A stretch of 64,000 nt of DNA from Streptomyces sp. Edi4 (lineage in GTDB: Bacteria; Actinomycetota; Actinomycetes; Streptomycetales; Streptomycetaceae), in NCBI RefSeq assembly GCF_040253615.1, contig NZ_JBEJGY010000004.1, forward strand, positions 7,316,001 to 7,380,000, in the 5' to 3' direction. The number at the start of each line of letters is the position of its first letter. Positions within the stretch are counted from its first letter, which is position 1. Under the pieces are notes generated by a model, which was given only the letters and a program-made list of their open reading frames with translations, was not told where the DNA came from and did no database searches. Shown here in pieces: positions 38,490 to 47,400 of the stretch. The position numbers and the translations under genes were made by a program.

Positions 38490-38534
38490 GTAGGGGTCCT
38501 TCCGGGTGCCGCTAGTAGGGGTGGCTAGGGGGGG
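38490..38534. promoter_or_regulatory. Cluster of TAGGGG boxes upstream of the rightward PKS genes
   Basis: Three direct copies of (G/C)TAGGGG or TAGGGG at 38490-38496, 38516-38521 and 38525-38531, the last two 9 bases apart. They match the half-site of the palindrome at 38381-38396. Confidence 0.4.
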
Positions 38535-38568
38535 TGATGGGTGGTAGGCCGACAAGGGGCGCCCGTAG

Positions 38569-38591
38569 CGTTCGGATGGACAATCCGAACG
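38569..38591. promoter_or_regulatory. Inverted repeat CGTTCGGAT-N5-ATCCGAACG before the PKS start
   Basis: Perfect 9-base arms with a 5-base spacer, ending 18 bases before the GTG at 38610. It could be an operator, or a 5'-leader hairpin close to the ribosome binding site. Confidence 0.4.
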
Positions 38592-38609
38592 GGTTCAGGG
38601 GGTTCTTGG

Positions 38610-41600
38610 GTGGAAAGCGAGAAGAAGCTTCTCGACTACCTCAAGCGAGCGACGGCCGACCTTCGGGAGGCACGCCGCCAGTTGCGCGAAGCCGAGCGCA
38701 GGGAACACGAGCCCATCGCGATCGTCGGCATGAGCTGCCGCTATCCCGGCGGTGTCACCTCCCCCGAGGAGCTGTGGCAGCTGCTGGCGGCCGGCCGGGA
38801 CGGAATCTCCGGATTCCCCACCGGACGCGGCTGGGACATCGACGCGCTGTACGACCCCGATCCCGACAAGCCCGGCACGACATATGCCCGCGAGGGCGGA
38901 TTTCTGCACGACGCGGCCGACTTCGACGCCGGCTTCTTCGGCATCGGCCCGCGTGAGGCCCTGGCGATGGACCCCCAGCAGCGACTTCTTCTCGAAGTCT
39001 CCTGGGAGGCGCTGGAGCGCGCCGGGCTGGACCCGCACGCGCTGCGCGGCAGCCGCACCGGCGTCTTCGCCGGAGTGATGTACCACGACTACGCCTCGCG
39101 CCTGTCCAGCGTTCCGGACGAGGTGGACGGGTACATCGGCAACGGCAACTCGGGCAGCGTCGTCTCGGGACGCGTCTCCTACGCCCTGGGTCTCGAAGGC
39201 CCCGCCGTCACGGTCGACACCGCCTGCTCGTCCTCGCTGGTCGCCCTGCACTGGGCCATCCAGGCGCTGCGGGGCGGCGAGTGCTCACTCGCGCTGGCCG
39301 GCGGCGTCACGGTCATGTCCACACCCGACACCTTCACCGAGTTCAGCCGGCAGCGCGGTCTGGCGGGCGACGGCCGGTGCAAGCCGTTCGCCGACGCCGC
39401 CGACGGTACCGGCTGGGGCGAGGGGGTCGGCGTCCTGCTGGTGGAACGCCTCTCCGACGCCCAGCGCAACGGGCACCGCGTCCTCGCGGTCGTACGCGGC
39501 TCCGCCGTGAACCAGGACGGTGCGAGCAGCAGTCTGACGGCGCCGAACGGTCCGTCGCAGCAGCGCGTGATCCTTCAGGCTCTCGCCAACGCCGGCCTGC
39601 GCCCGACCGACGTCGACGCGGTGGAGGCGCACGGCACGGGTACGCGGCTCGGCGACCCCATCGAGGCGCAGGCCCTGCTCGCCACCTACGGCCAGAACCG
39701 CGCGGACAAGGACCCGCTGTGGCTGGGTTCGGTGAAGTCCAACCTCGGCCACACCCAGGCAGCCGCCGGCGTCGCCGGGATCATCAAGATGGTCATGGCG
39801 ATGCGTCACGGTGTCCTGCCCAGGACCCTGCACGTGGACGCGCCGTCATCGAAGGTGGACTGGACGGCGGGCCGGGTGGAACTGCTCACCGAGGCGGTGG
39901 ATTGGCCGAACGACGAACCCCGTCGTGCGGGTGTGTCCTCGTTCGGGATCAGCGGCACGAACGCCCACGTCATCCTGGAGGAGGCCCCGGACCCGGCCGC
40001 CGAACCCGAAGGCGCGTCCTCCGGTGTGCCCCGGCGGGACACGGCGGTGCTGGCACTGCCGCTCAGCGCCCGTACCGGCACGGCCCTCGGCGCGCAGGCC
40101 GCGAGTCTGGTGGGCCTGCTGGAGGGTGCCGATGCGCCGGACCCGGCAGCTGTCGGGCTGGCACTGGCCACGGCACGGGCCCAGCTGGAACACCGCGCGG
40201 TGGTGCTGGGGCCGGATCGCGATGAACTCCTGGCGGGATTGCGGTCGTTGGCGTCGGGCGAGACGGACCCGGGTGTCGTGCGCGGTGTCCGGGCTGAGGG
40301 CCGGCTGGCGTTCCTCTTCACCGGTCAGGGCGCGCAACGGGTCGGCATGGGGCGTGAACTAGCAGCCGCATTCCCGGTGTTCGCGTCCGCGCTTGATGAG
40401 GTGTGCGGGCACCTGGATCCGCTCCTGGAACGGCCGTTGAAGGATGTGCTGTTCGCGGAGGAGGGATCGGCTGACGCGGCGCTGCTCGACCAGACCGCGT
40501 ATGCGCAGCCCGCGCTGTTCGCGGTGGAGGCCGCGCTGTTCCGGCTGGCGGAGTCGTTGGGTGTGCGGCCGGATATGGTGGCCGGTCACTCCATCGGCGA
40601 GATCAGCGCCGCCCACGCCGCCGGTGTGTTCTCCCTCGCGGACGCGTGCACTCTGGTAGCGGCGCGCGGACGGCTGATGCAGGCACTGCCCGAGGGCGGT
40701 GTGATGGCGGCCGTACAGGCGACCGAGGAGGATGTCCTCGCCCTGCTGGAGGGCGTCCAGGACGCGACGATCGCCGCCGTCAACGGGTCGCGTGCGGTGG
40801 TGGTCTCGGGCGCGGCCGCGTCGGTGGACAAGGTCGTGGAAGCGGTACGGGACCAGGGCGGTAAGACCACCCTCCTCAAGGTCTCCCACGCCTTCCACTC
40901 ACCCCTCATGGACCCCATCCTGGACGACTTCCGGGACATACTCACGGGACTCACCTACCACGAGCCCCGCATCCCCGTGGTCTCCAACGTCACCGGCCGC
41001 ACCGCCACCCCAGGCCGGCTGACTTCCCCCGAGTACTGGGTCACCCACGTCCGCGAAGCCGTACGGTTCGCCGACGGCATCCGCACCCTGGCCGCCGAAG
41101 GCGCCACCACCTTCCTGGAGATCGGCCCCGACGCCGTCCTCACCGCCATGGCCCAAGGCACCCTGGACGACGACACCACCACCGCCTTCATCCCCCTCCT
41201 GCGCCGCAACCGCCCCGAGGAAACCGAAACACTCACCGCCCTGGCCCGCCTCTGGACCACCGGCCACACCGTGAACTGGCCCGCGCTGCACACCGGCGGC
41301 CCCACCCGGCACGTGGACCTTCCCACCTACCCCTTCCAACGCCGGCGCTACTGGCTGGAGTCCGCCCCCGCCACCAGCGACATCACCACCCTGGGCCAGA
41401 GCCCCGCACACCACCCCCTGCTCGGCGCCCTCGTCACCGCCCCCGGCACCAACACCACCGTCCTCACCGGACGCATCAGCACACAAAGCCACGCCTGGCT
41501 GGCCGACCACGCGATTTTGGGCACGGTGCTCCTCCCCGGCACCGCCTTCGTCGAACTCGCCCTCCACGCCGGCCACCACACCGGCGCGCCCCACCTCGAA

Positions 41601-44261
41601 GAACTCACCCTCCACGCACCCCTCACACTCCACCCCGACCAATACACCGACCTCCGCGTCCAGACCACCACCCCGGACCACACCACCACCCCCGACCACA
41701 CCCTCACCATCCACTCCCGCCCCCACCAAGCACCAGACCAAACCCCCTGGACACTCCACGCCACCGGCACCCTCACCACCCAACCCCCCTCCACACCAGC
41801 CGACTCCATTCCCGCCGCCTGGCCACCCCCCGGCGCCCAACCCCTCCCCCTCCACAACACCTACCAACACCTCGCCACCCAGGGCTACCACTACGGCCCC
41901 ACCTTCCAAGGCCTCAAAGCCGCATGGGAACACAACGGCGACATCCTCGCCGAAGTAACCCTCCCCGAAACCGCACACCACGACGCCACCACTTTCGCCC
42001 TCCACCCCGCCCTCCTCGACGCCGCACTCCACGCCAACCTCTTTGACGAGAGGGACAGCCAGGACGGTGCCGCGGGGCCCCGGCTGCCCTTCGCGTGGAG
42101 CGGTGTCACCGTGCACGCGACGGGCGCCACATCGCTGCGGGTGAGAGTGACCTCGCGCAGTGCGGACGAGGCGACGGTCACGGCCACGGACGCGAGCGGC
42201 GCGCCGGTCATCTCGATCCGCTCGCTCGCCGCGCGTGCCGTGAGTGCCGGCCAGCTTGCGGCGGCCGGGAGTGACGACGCGCTGTTGCGGCCGACCTGGA
42301 CCGAGCGGACCGAGTGGTCGCCGGCCGAGGCGCCGGTGGGCAACTGGGCGGTCATCAGCGGTGGCGACGGCGGTCGGCTCGCGCAGGCATTCGGTAGCGA
42401 AGCCGCCGTCTTCCCCGACCTCGCGGAGCTCAGGGCGGCTTCCGGTCCCGTACCGGACTTCGTGGTTCTCAGCTGCGTGGACGATGACGCGGTCACGGAC
42501 GGGGACGGCGCGGCTGACGGGGACGGCCTCCTGGACCGGATGCGTGAGGCGACGGCCCGGGCGCTCGCCACCGTGCAGGAGTGGCTGTCGGACCAGAGGC
42601 TCACCGACTCCCGGCTTGTGATCCTCACCAGTGGCGCCGAGGGTCCAGATGGCGGGGCGGGGACCACCGTCGATCTGGCGCGGGCACCGATATGGGGGCT
42701 GGTGCGCTCGGCGCAGGCCGAGCACCCCGGTGCGAGGCTGCTGCTTCTCGACTGGGACGGACGGTCCAGCGCCGATCCCACTGTTTCCACCGGCCGTCTC
42801 CTGCGGGCCGCAGCCTCCGCAGAGGGTCCCGAACTCGCCCTGCGTGACGGGCTGTTGTCGGAGCCACGGCTCATACGTGAACAGCGAGGCGCCCTCGCCG
42901 ATGGGCCGACAGCGGCCGCCCGGTGCTGGGACTCTGAGGGCACCGTGCTGATCACCGGCGGAACGGGCGGCCTCGGCGCGGCCGTGGCCCGGCACGTGGT
43001 CACCCGGCACGGCGCGCGCCGTCTCCTGCTCGTGAGCCGCAGAGGCGAGGACGCGCCGGGTGCCGCCGAACTCCGTCAGGAGCTCGCGGAGTTGGGGGCC
43101 GAGGCGATGATCACGGCCTGTGACGTGGCGGACCGTACCGCGTTGGAGAAGCTGCTCGCCGACATTCCGGCGGGTCGCCCCCTCACCGCAGTGATCCATA
43201 CGGCCGGGATCGCCGACAACGGCCTCATCGAGACGCAGAGCGCGCCCCGCCTGGACGGGGTGCTGCGGCCCAAGGCCGATGCTGCCTGGCATTTGCACGA
43301 GCTGACGAAGCGTCAAGCCCTGTCGGCCTTCGTGCTGTTCTCCTCGACCGCCGGTCTCTTCGTCGGGGCGGGGCAGGCCACTTACGCCGCGTCGAACGTC
43401 TTCCTGGACGCGCTGGCCCGTCACCGCGGGAGCCAGGGTCTGCCGGGACTCTCGCTCGCTTGGGGGCTGTGGTCGGAGACCCAGGGCATGGCGGGTGAGC
43501 TGGCCGACGCCGACCTGGAGCGCCTGCGGAGGATGGGCATGCGCCCGCTGCCCACCGACCGCGCGCTCGCGTTGCTCGACTCGGCCCTTGAGTCGGGCGA
43601 CGCCCCGGTGCTCGTCCCGGTCGGCCTGGAGACGGCGGCGCTGAGCTCGCCGGGCGGCCAGGTGCCCGCGCTGCTGCGTACGCTCGTTCGCACTCCGGCG
43701 CGTCGCACGGGCCCGGCGCCCGCTGTCGCCGACGCTCTCCCGCTGCGGCTGTCCGGTCTGTCGGACGCCGATCGTCAGCTTCTTCTGCTCGATCTGGTCC
43801 GGGACAACGCGGCCGCCGTACTCGGCCACGGCAGCGGCAAACTCATCGACCCGGAGCGGGCGTTCAAGGACATCGGCTTCGACTCGCTGGCCGCCGTCGA
43901 TCTGCGCAACCTGCTCAACGCGGCCACGGGCCTGCGGCTGCCGGCGACCCTCGTCTTCGACTTCCCGGCGCCCACGGTGCTCGCCGCACACCTGGCGGCC
44001 GAACTCGTGCCGGAGGCGTCGCCGGGAGCGTCGCTGCTGTCCGAGATCGACCGCCTGGAATCGGCGCTGCTCGCCTCGCCCCCGGGGGAGGACGAGCACG
44101 ACGCCGAGTTCACCGAGGTCGCCGCGCGGCTGGAGACGCTGGCGCGGACCTGGCGGGCGCGGCGTGGCGCGGCGCCGGACGCCGACGTCCGCAGGGACTA
44201 CGAGTCGGCGACGGACGAGGAGTTGTTCGCGGCTCTGGACGACGAGATCGGACTGCCCTAG
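38610..44261 (+). CDS. Type I polyketide synthase, module 5 (KS-AT-DH-KR-ACP)
   Basis: Single-module PKS of 1,883 residues. The N-terminal docking coil reads EKKLLDYLKRATADLREARR. KS Cys206 (DTACSSSL) with HGTGT and NLGHTQ histidines; AT Ser661 with GHSIG and HAFH, predicting malonyl-CoA; DH His967 in HAILGTVLLP with a paired Asp (ALLDAALH); KR NADPH loop GGTGGLGAAVAR with Tyr1592; ACP Ser1759. The product of this step should be a double bond. The KR is slightly unusual: where typical B-type KRs read VLDDG it has IADNG. The C-terminal docking end is DEELFAALDDEIGLP, matching the N-termini of the following two PKSs. GTG at 38610 is chosen because it begins the docking coil and has a G-rich site upstream; the earlier in-frame ATG/GTG codons add unconserved residues. 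A strong hairpin follows the stop directly. Confidence 0.95.
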   Translation: MESEKKLLDYLKRATADLREARRQLREAERREHEPIAIVGMSCRYPGGVTSPEELWQLLAAGRDGISGFPTGRGWDIDALYDPDPDKPGTTYAREGGFLHDAADFDAGFFGIGPREALAMDPQQRLLLEVSWEALERAGLDPHALRGSRTGVFAGVMYHDYASRLSSVPDEVDGYIGNGNSGSVVSGRVSYALGLEGPAVTVDTACSSSLVALHWAIQALRGGECSLALAGGVTVMSTPDTFTEFSRQRGLAGDGRCKPFADAADGTGWGEGVGVLLVERLSDAQRNGHRVLAVVRGSAVNQDGASSSLTAPNGPSQQRVILQALANAGLRPTDVDAVEAHGTGTRLGDPIEAQALLATYGQNRADKDPLWLGSVKSNLGHTQAAAGVAGIIKMVMAMRHGVLPRTLHVDAPSSKVDWTAGRVELLTEAVDWPNDEPRRAGVSSFGISGTNAHVILEEAPDPAAEPEGASSGVPRRDTAVLALPLSARTGTALGAQAASLVGLLEGADAPDPAAVGLALATARAQLEHRAVVLGPDRDELLAGLRSLASGETDPGVVRGVRAEGRLAFLFTGQGAQRVGMGRELAAAFPVFASALDEVCGHLDPLLERPLKDVLFAEEGSADAALLDQTAYAQPALFAVEAALFRLAESLGVRPDMVAGHSIGEISAAHAAGVFSLADACTLVAARGRLMQALPEGGVMAAVQATEEDVLALLEGVQDATIAAVNGSRAVVVSGAAASVDKVVEAVRDQGGKTTLLKVSHAFHSPLMDPILDDFRDILTGLTYHEPRIPVVSNVTGRTATPGRLTSPEYWVTHVREAVRFADGIRTLAAEGATTFLEIGPDAVLTAMAQGTLDDDTTTAFIPLLRRNRPEETETLTALARLWTTGHTVNWPALHTGGPTRHVDLPTYPFQRRRYWLESAPATSDITTLGQSPAHHPLLGALVTAPGTNTTVLTGRISTQSHAWLADHAILGTVLLPGTAFVELALHAGHHTGAPHLEELTLHAPLTLHPDQYTDLRVQTTTPDHTTTPDHTLTIHSRPHQAPDQTPWTLHATGTLTTQPPSTPADSIPAAWPPPGAQPLPLHNTYQHLATQGYHYGPTFQGLKAAWEHNGDILAEVTLPETAHHDATTFALHPALLDAALHANLFDERDSQDGAAGPRLPFAWSGVTVHATGATSLRVRVTSRSADEATVTATDASGAPVISIRSLAARAVSAGQLAAAGSDDALLRPTWTERTEWSPAEAPVGNWAVISGGDGGRLAQAFGSEAAVFPDLAELRAASGPVPDFVVLSCVDDDAVTDGDGAADGDGLLDRMREATARALATVQEWLSDQRLTDSRLVILTSGAEGPDGGAGTTVDLARAPIWGLVRSAQAEHPGARLLLLDWDGRSSADPTVSTGRLLRAAASAEGPELALRDGLLSEPRLIREQRGALADGPTAAARCWDSEGTVLITGGTGGLGAAVARHVVTRHGARRLLLVSRRGEDAPGAAELRQELAELGAEAMITACDVADRTALEKLLADIPAGRPLTAVIHTAGIADNGLIETQSAPRLDGVLRPKADAAWHLHELTKRQALSAFVLFSSTAGLFVGAGQATYAASNVFLDALARHRGSQGLPGLSLAWGLWSETQGMAGELADADLERLRRMGMRPLPTDRALALLDSALESGDAPVLVPVGLETAALSSPGGQVPALLRTLVRTPARRTGPAPAVADALPLRLSGLSDADRQLLLLDLVRDNAAAVLGHGSGKLIDPERAFKDIGFDSLAAVDLRNLLNAATGLRLPATLVFDFPAPTVLAAHLAAELVPEASPGASLLSEIDRLESALLASPPGEDEHDAEFTEVAARLETLARTWRARRGAAPDADVRRDYESATDEELFAALDDEIGLP
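40955..41668 (+). repeat. AT-DH block, inverted copy of about 24513-25225
   Basis: Almost identical, on the other strand, to the module 1 block in the divergent PKS gene. The next 350 bases or so of the DH (to about 42030) keep an A/C-rich sense strand with many CAC, ACC and CTC codons. Boundaries are approximate. Confidence 0.75.
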
Positions 44262-44302
44262 CCGGGCGTGGCCCCGGCCGCGACGGCCGGGGCCACGCCC
44301 GG
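44262..44302 (+). terminator. Strong hairpin directly after the module 5 PKS stop
   Basis: A perfect 19-bp stem (44262-44280 with 44284-44302) with a 3-base loop CGA, starting at the base after the TAG. It would normally be called a terminator. The remaining 118 bases to the next PKS start (44303-44420) contain no ORF and no obvious promoter boxes. Confidence 0.75.
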
Positions 44303-44420
44303 GATCCCCGGCCCGCGACCGGTCCCGCGCGCACGCGACGCATCCGTACATCCGCGTATCCGTACCCCCGCATTCCTGCCCCCGTATCGCTCGACAGACC
44401 TCAGATTGGCTCAGACACCG

Positions 44421-47400
44421 ATGGCGAACGACCAGAAGCTGCGTGATTACCTGCGGCGTGCGACGGCCGACCTCCAGGAGACCCGGCGCCGCCTGCGTGA
44501 GGTCGAGGACGGCAAGCACGAGCCGATCGCGATCGTCGCCATGGGCTGCCGCTATCCGGGCGGTGTCACCTCCCCCGAGGACCTGTGGCGGGTGGTGGAC
44601 GAAGGCACCGACGTGGTCGGCCAGTTCCCCACCGACCGGGGCTGGGACATGGACGCGCTGTACGATCCCGCGCCCGGCAGGCCCGGCCGCAGCTATGTGC
44701 GCGAGGGCGGTTTCCTGTACGACGCCGGGGACTTCGACCCGGTGTTCTTCGGTCTCAGCCCCAGGGAGGCTCCGGAGACGGACCCCCAGCAGCGGCTGCT
44801 CCTGGAGACCAGCTGGGAGGCGTTCGAGCGGGCGGGCATCGACCCGGCCACCCTCAGGGGCAGCAGGACCGGTGTGTTCGCGGGTCTGATGTACCACGAC
44901 TACGCCGGGGGCAGCACGGCCGGCAGCCTGGTGTCCGGCCGGGTCGCCTACACCTTCGGCTTCGAGGGCCCCGCCGTGACGGTCGACACCGCCTGCTCGT
45001 CCTCACTGGTGGCGCTGCACCTGGCCGCGCAGGCCCTGCGCAACGGCGAGTGCTCCCTCGCGCTGGCCGGCGGGGTCACCGTGATGGCGGGGCCCGAGAT
45101 GTTCATCGAGTTCAGCCGGCAGCGCGGACTCGCGTCGGACGGACGCTGCAAGTCCTTCGCGGGAGCGGCGGACGGCGCGGGCTGGTCCGAGGGCGTGGGC
45201 GTGCTGCTCGTGGAGCGCCTGTCGGACGCGCGGCGCAACGGCCACCCCGTCCTCGCGGTCGTACGCGGCTCCGCCGTCAACCAGGACGGCGCCAGCAACG
45301 GCCTTACCGCCCCCAACGGACCTGCCCAGCAGCGCGTCATCCGCCAGGCCCTGCGCGATGCCGGGCTCACCGCGCGGGATGTCGACGCGGTGGAGGCGCA
45401 CGGCACCGGCACCGTGCTGGGTGACCCCATCGAGGCGCAGGCGCTCATCGCCACCTACGGCCAGGACCGCCCGGCCGAAAGACCCCTGTGGCTGGGGTCG
45501 GTGAAGTCCAACATGGGACACGCGCAGGCCGCCGCCGGAGTCAGCGGCATCATCAAAATGGTGCAGGCGATCCAGCACCAGGTGCTGCCCCGCACCTTGC
45601 ACGTCGACGAACCGACGCCGCAGGTCGACTGGAGCGCCGCGAGCGTGCGGCTCCTGACCGAGCCGGTGGCGTGGGGGAGCGAACAGCCGCGCAGGGCCGG
45701 CATCTCCTCGTTCGGGCTCAGCGGCACCAACGCGCACGTCATCATCGAGGAAGCCCCCGCGCCCGCCACCGCGGAGGACCCCGAGCGGCCCACCGACTTC
45801 TCGGCGGACGTCGCGACGGACGCGTCCGCCGCCCGGACGCTGCCCTTCCTGCTGTCGGCACGCGATGACCACGCGCTGAGCGAGGCGGCCGCCCGGCTGC
45901 GTACCCAGGTCGCCGCCGGGCAGGACACCCCGGCCGACATCGCGTTCTCACTGGCCACCTCACGCGCCACCTTCGACCGCCGGGCCGTCGTCGTCGCCGG
46001 CGACCGCGAGGGACTGCTGCGCCGACTCGACGCGCTGGCCACGGCCGAGGACAGCGCGGGTCTGATCCTGGGCACCCCACGCGGGCCCGGCGCGCGCACC
46101 GCCTTCATGTTCACCGGCCAGGGCGCCCAACGCCTCGGTATGGCGCAGGAGTTGTACGCTCACGAGCCGGTGTTCGCGGCCGCACTCGACGCGGTCTGCG
46201 ACGCCCTCGACCCCCACCTCGACCGGCCGTCACGCGACGTCATGTGGCCCGGTGGGAAGCAGCCGGATGAGGGGCGCAGCGCGGACGAGCTGGATCGCAC
46301 GGGATACACCCGAGACCGCCCTCTTCGCGGTCGAGGTGGCGCTCTTCCGGCTCCTGGAGAGCTGGGGCGTACGTCCCGACCTGCTGATCGGCCACTCCAT
46401 CGGAGAGCTCGCGGCCGCGCACGTCGCGGGTGTGTTCACCCTCGCGGACGCCTGTGCCCTGGTGGCCGCCAGGGGCCGGCTCATGCAGGAACTGCCCGCC
46501 GGTGGCGCCATGGTCGCCGTCGAGGCGTCCGAGCAGGACGTGCGGACACTGCTCGGGGAACGGCTCGGTGTGGCCGTCGTCAACGGCCCGCGTTCCGTGG
46601 TGCTCTCCGGCGACGAGGACGCCGTGCTGAGTGCCGCGCGGCAGCTCAAGGAGCAGGGCCGCAAGACATCGCGCCTGCGCGTCAGCCACGCCTTCCACTC
46701 ACCCCGCATGGACCCGATGCTCGCGGACTTCCGCAAGATCGTCACAGACCTGCCGATGAGCGAGCCCCGCCTGCCCGTCGTCTCCAACCTCACCGGAAGG
46801 CTGTGCGCCGAGGGCGAGTTGACGTCGGCGGACTACTGGGTGCGGCACGTGCGTGAGACCGTCCGCTTCAGCGACGGCGTGGCCACCCTGCGCGAGAACG
46901 GCGTCACCACCTTCGTGGAACTGGGCCCCAGCGCCACCCTCACCGCGCTCGCCCAGCAGTGTCTGGCCGATGACGCCGACCGCCAGGACCTCACCTTCGT
47001 ACCGGTACTGCGCGCCGACCGGCCCGAACCGGTCGCCCTGATCGGCGCCCTCGCCGAACTGCACGTCCACGGCACGGCGGTCGACTGGCACGCGGTCGCC
47101 GGGACCTGGGGCGGACACCGGGTCCAGCTGCCCACCTACCCCTTCCAGCGCCAGCGCTACTGGTGGGAGGGCGAGGCCGCCGAAGGTTCCGGCGCGGCCG
47201 CCGACGCGTCCCGTACCGTACCCGGCAGCGCGGGAGACGCGGCCTTCTGGGACGCCGTGGAACGCACCGACACCGGGACGCTCGCCGACGCGCTGGGCGC
47301 TGAACCCGGTCCCCAGCGCGACTCCCTGGACACCGTGCTCCCGCTGCTCGCGTCGTGGCGCTCACGCCGGGTGAAGGAGGCGAGCGCCGACGCCTGGAGC

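Larger units (their letters stand above)
38310..38609. promoter_or_regulatory. Divergent promoter region of the biosynthetic operons
   Basis: A 300-base gap between the leftward starter/PKS operon and the rightward PKS genes, less GC-rich than its surroundings (an ATATATAT run lies at 38482-38489). Leftward candidate: -10 TATAGC (complement of 38354-38359), close below the palindromic box at 38381-38396. Rightward candidates: TTGTTT (38463-38468) with TATATG (38485-38490, spacing 16). Several CCCCTA/TAGGGG boxes are spread through the region. The PKS start at GTG 38610 follows a G-rich stretch. Promoter assignments are tentative. Confidence 0.6.
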
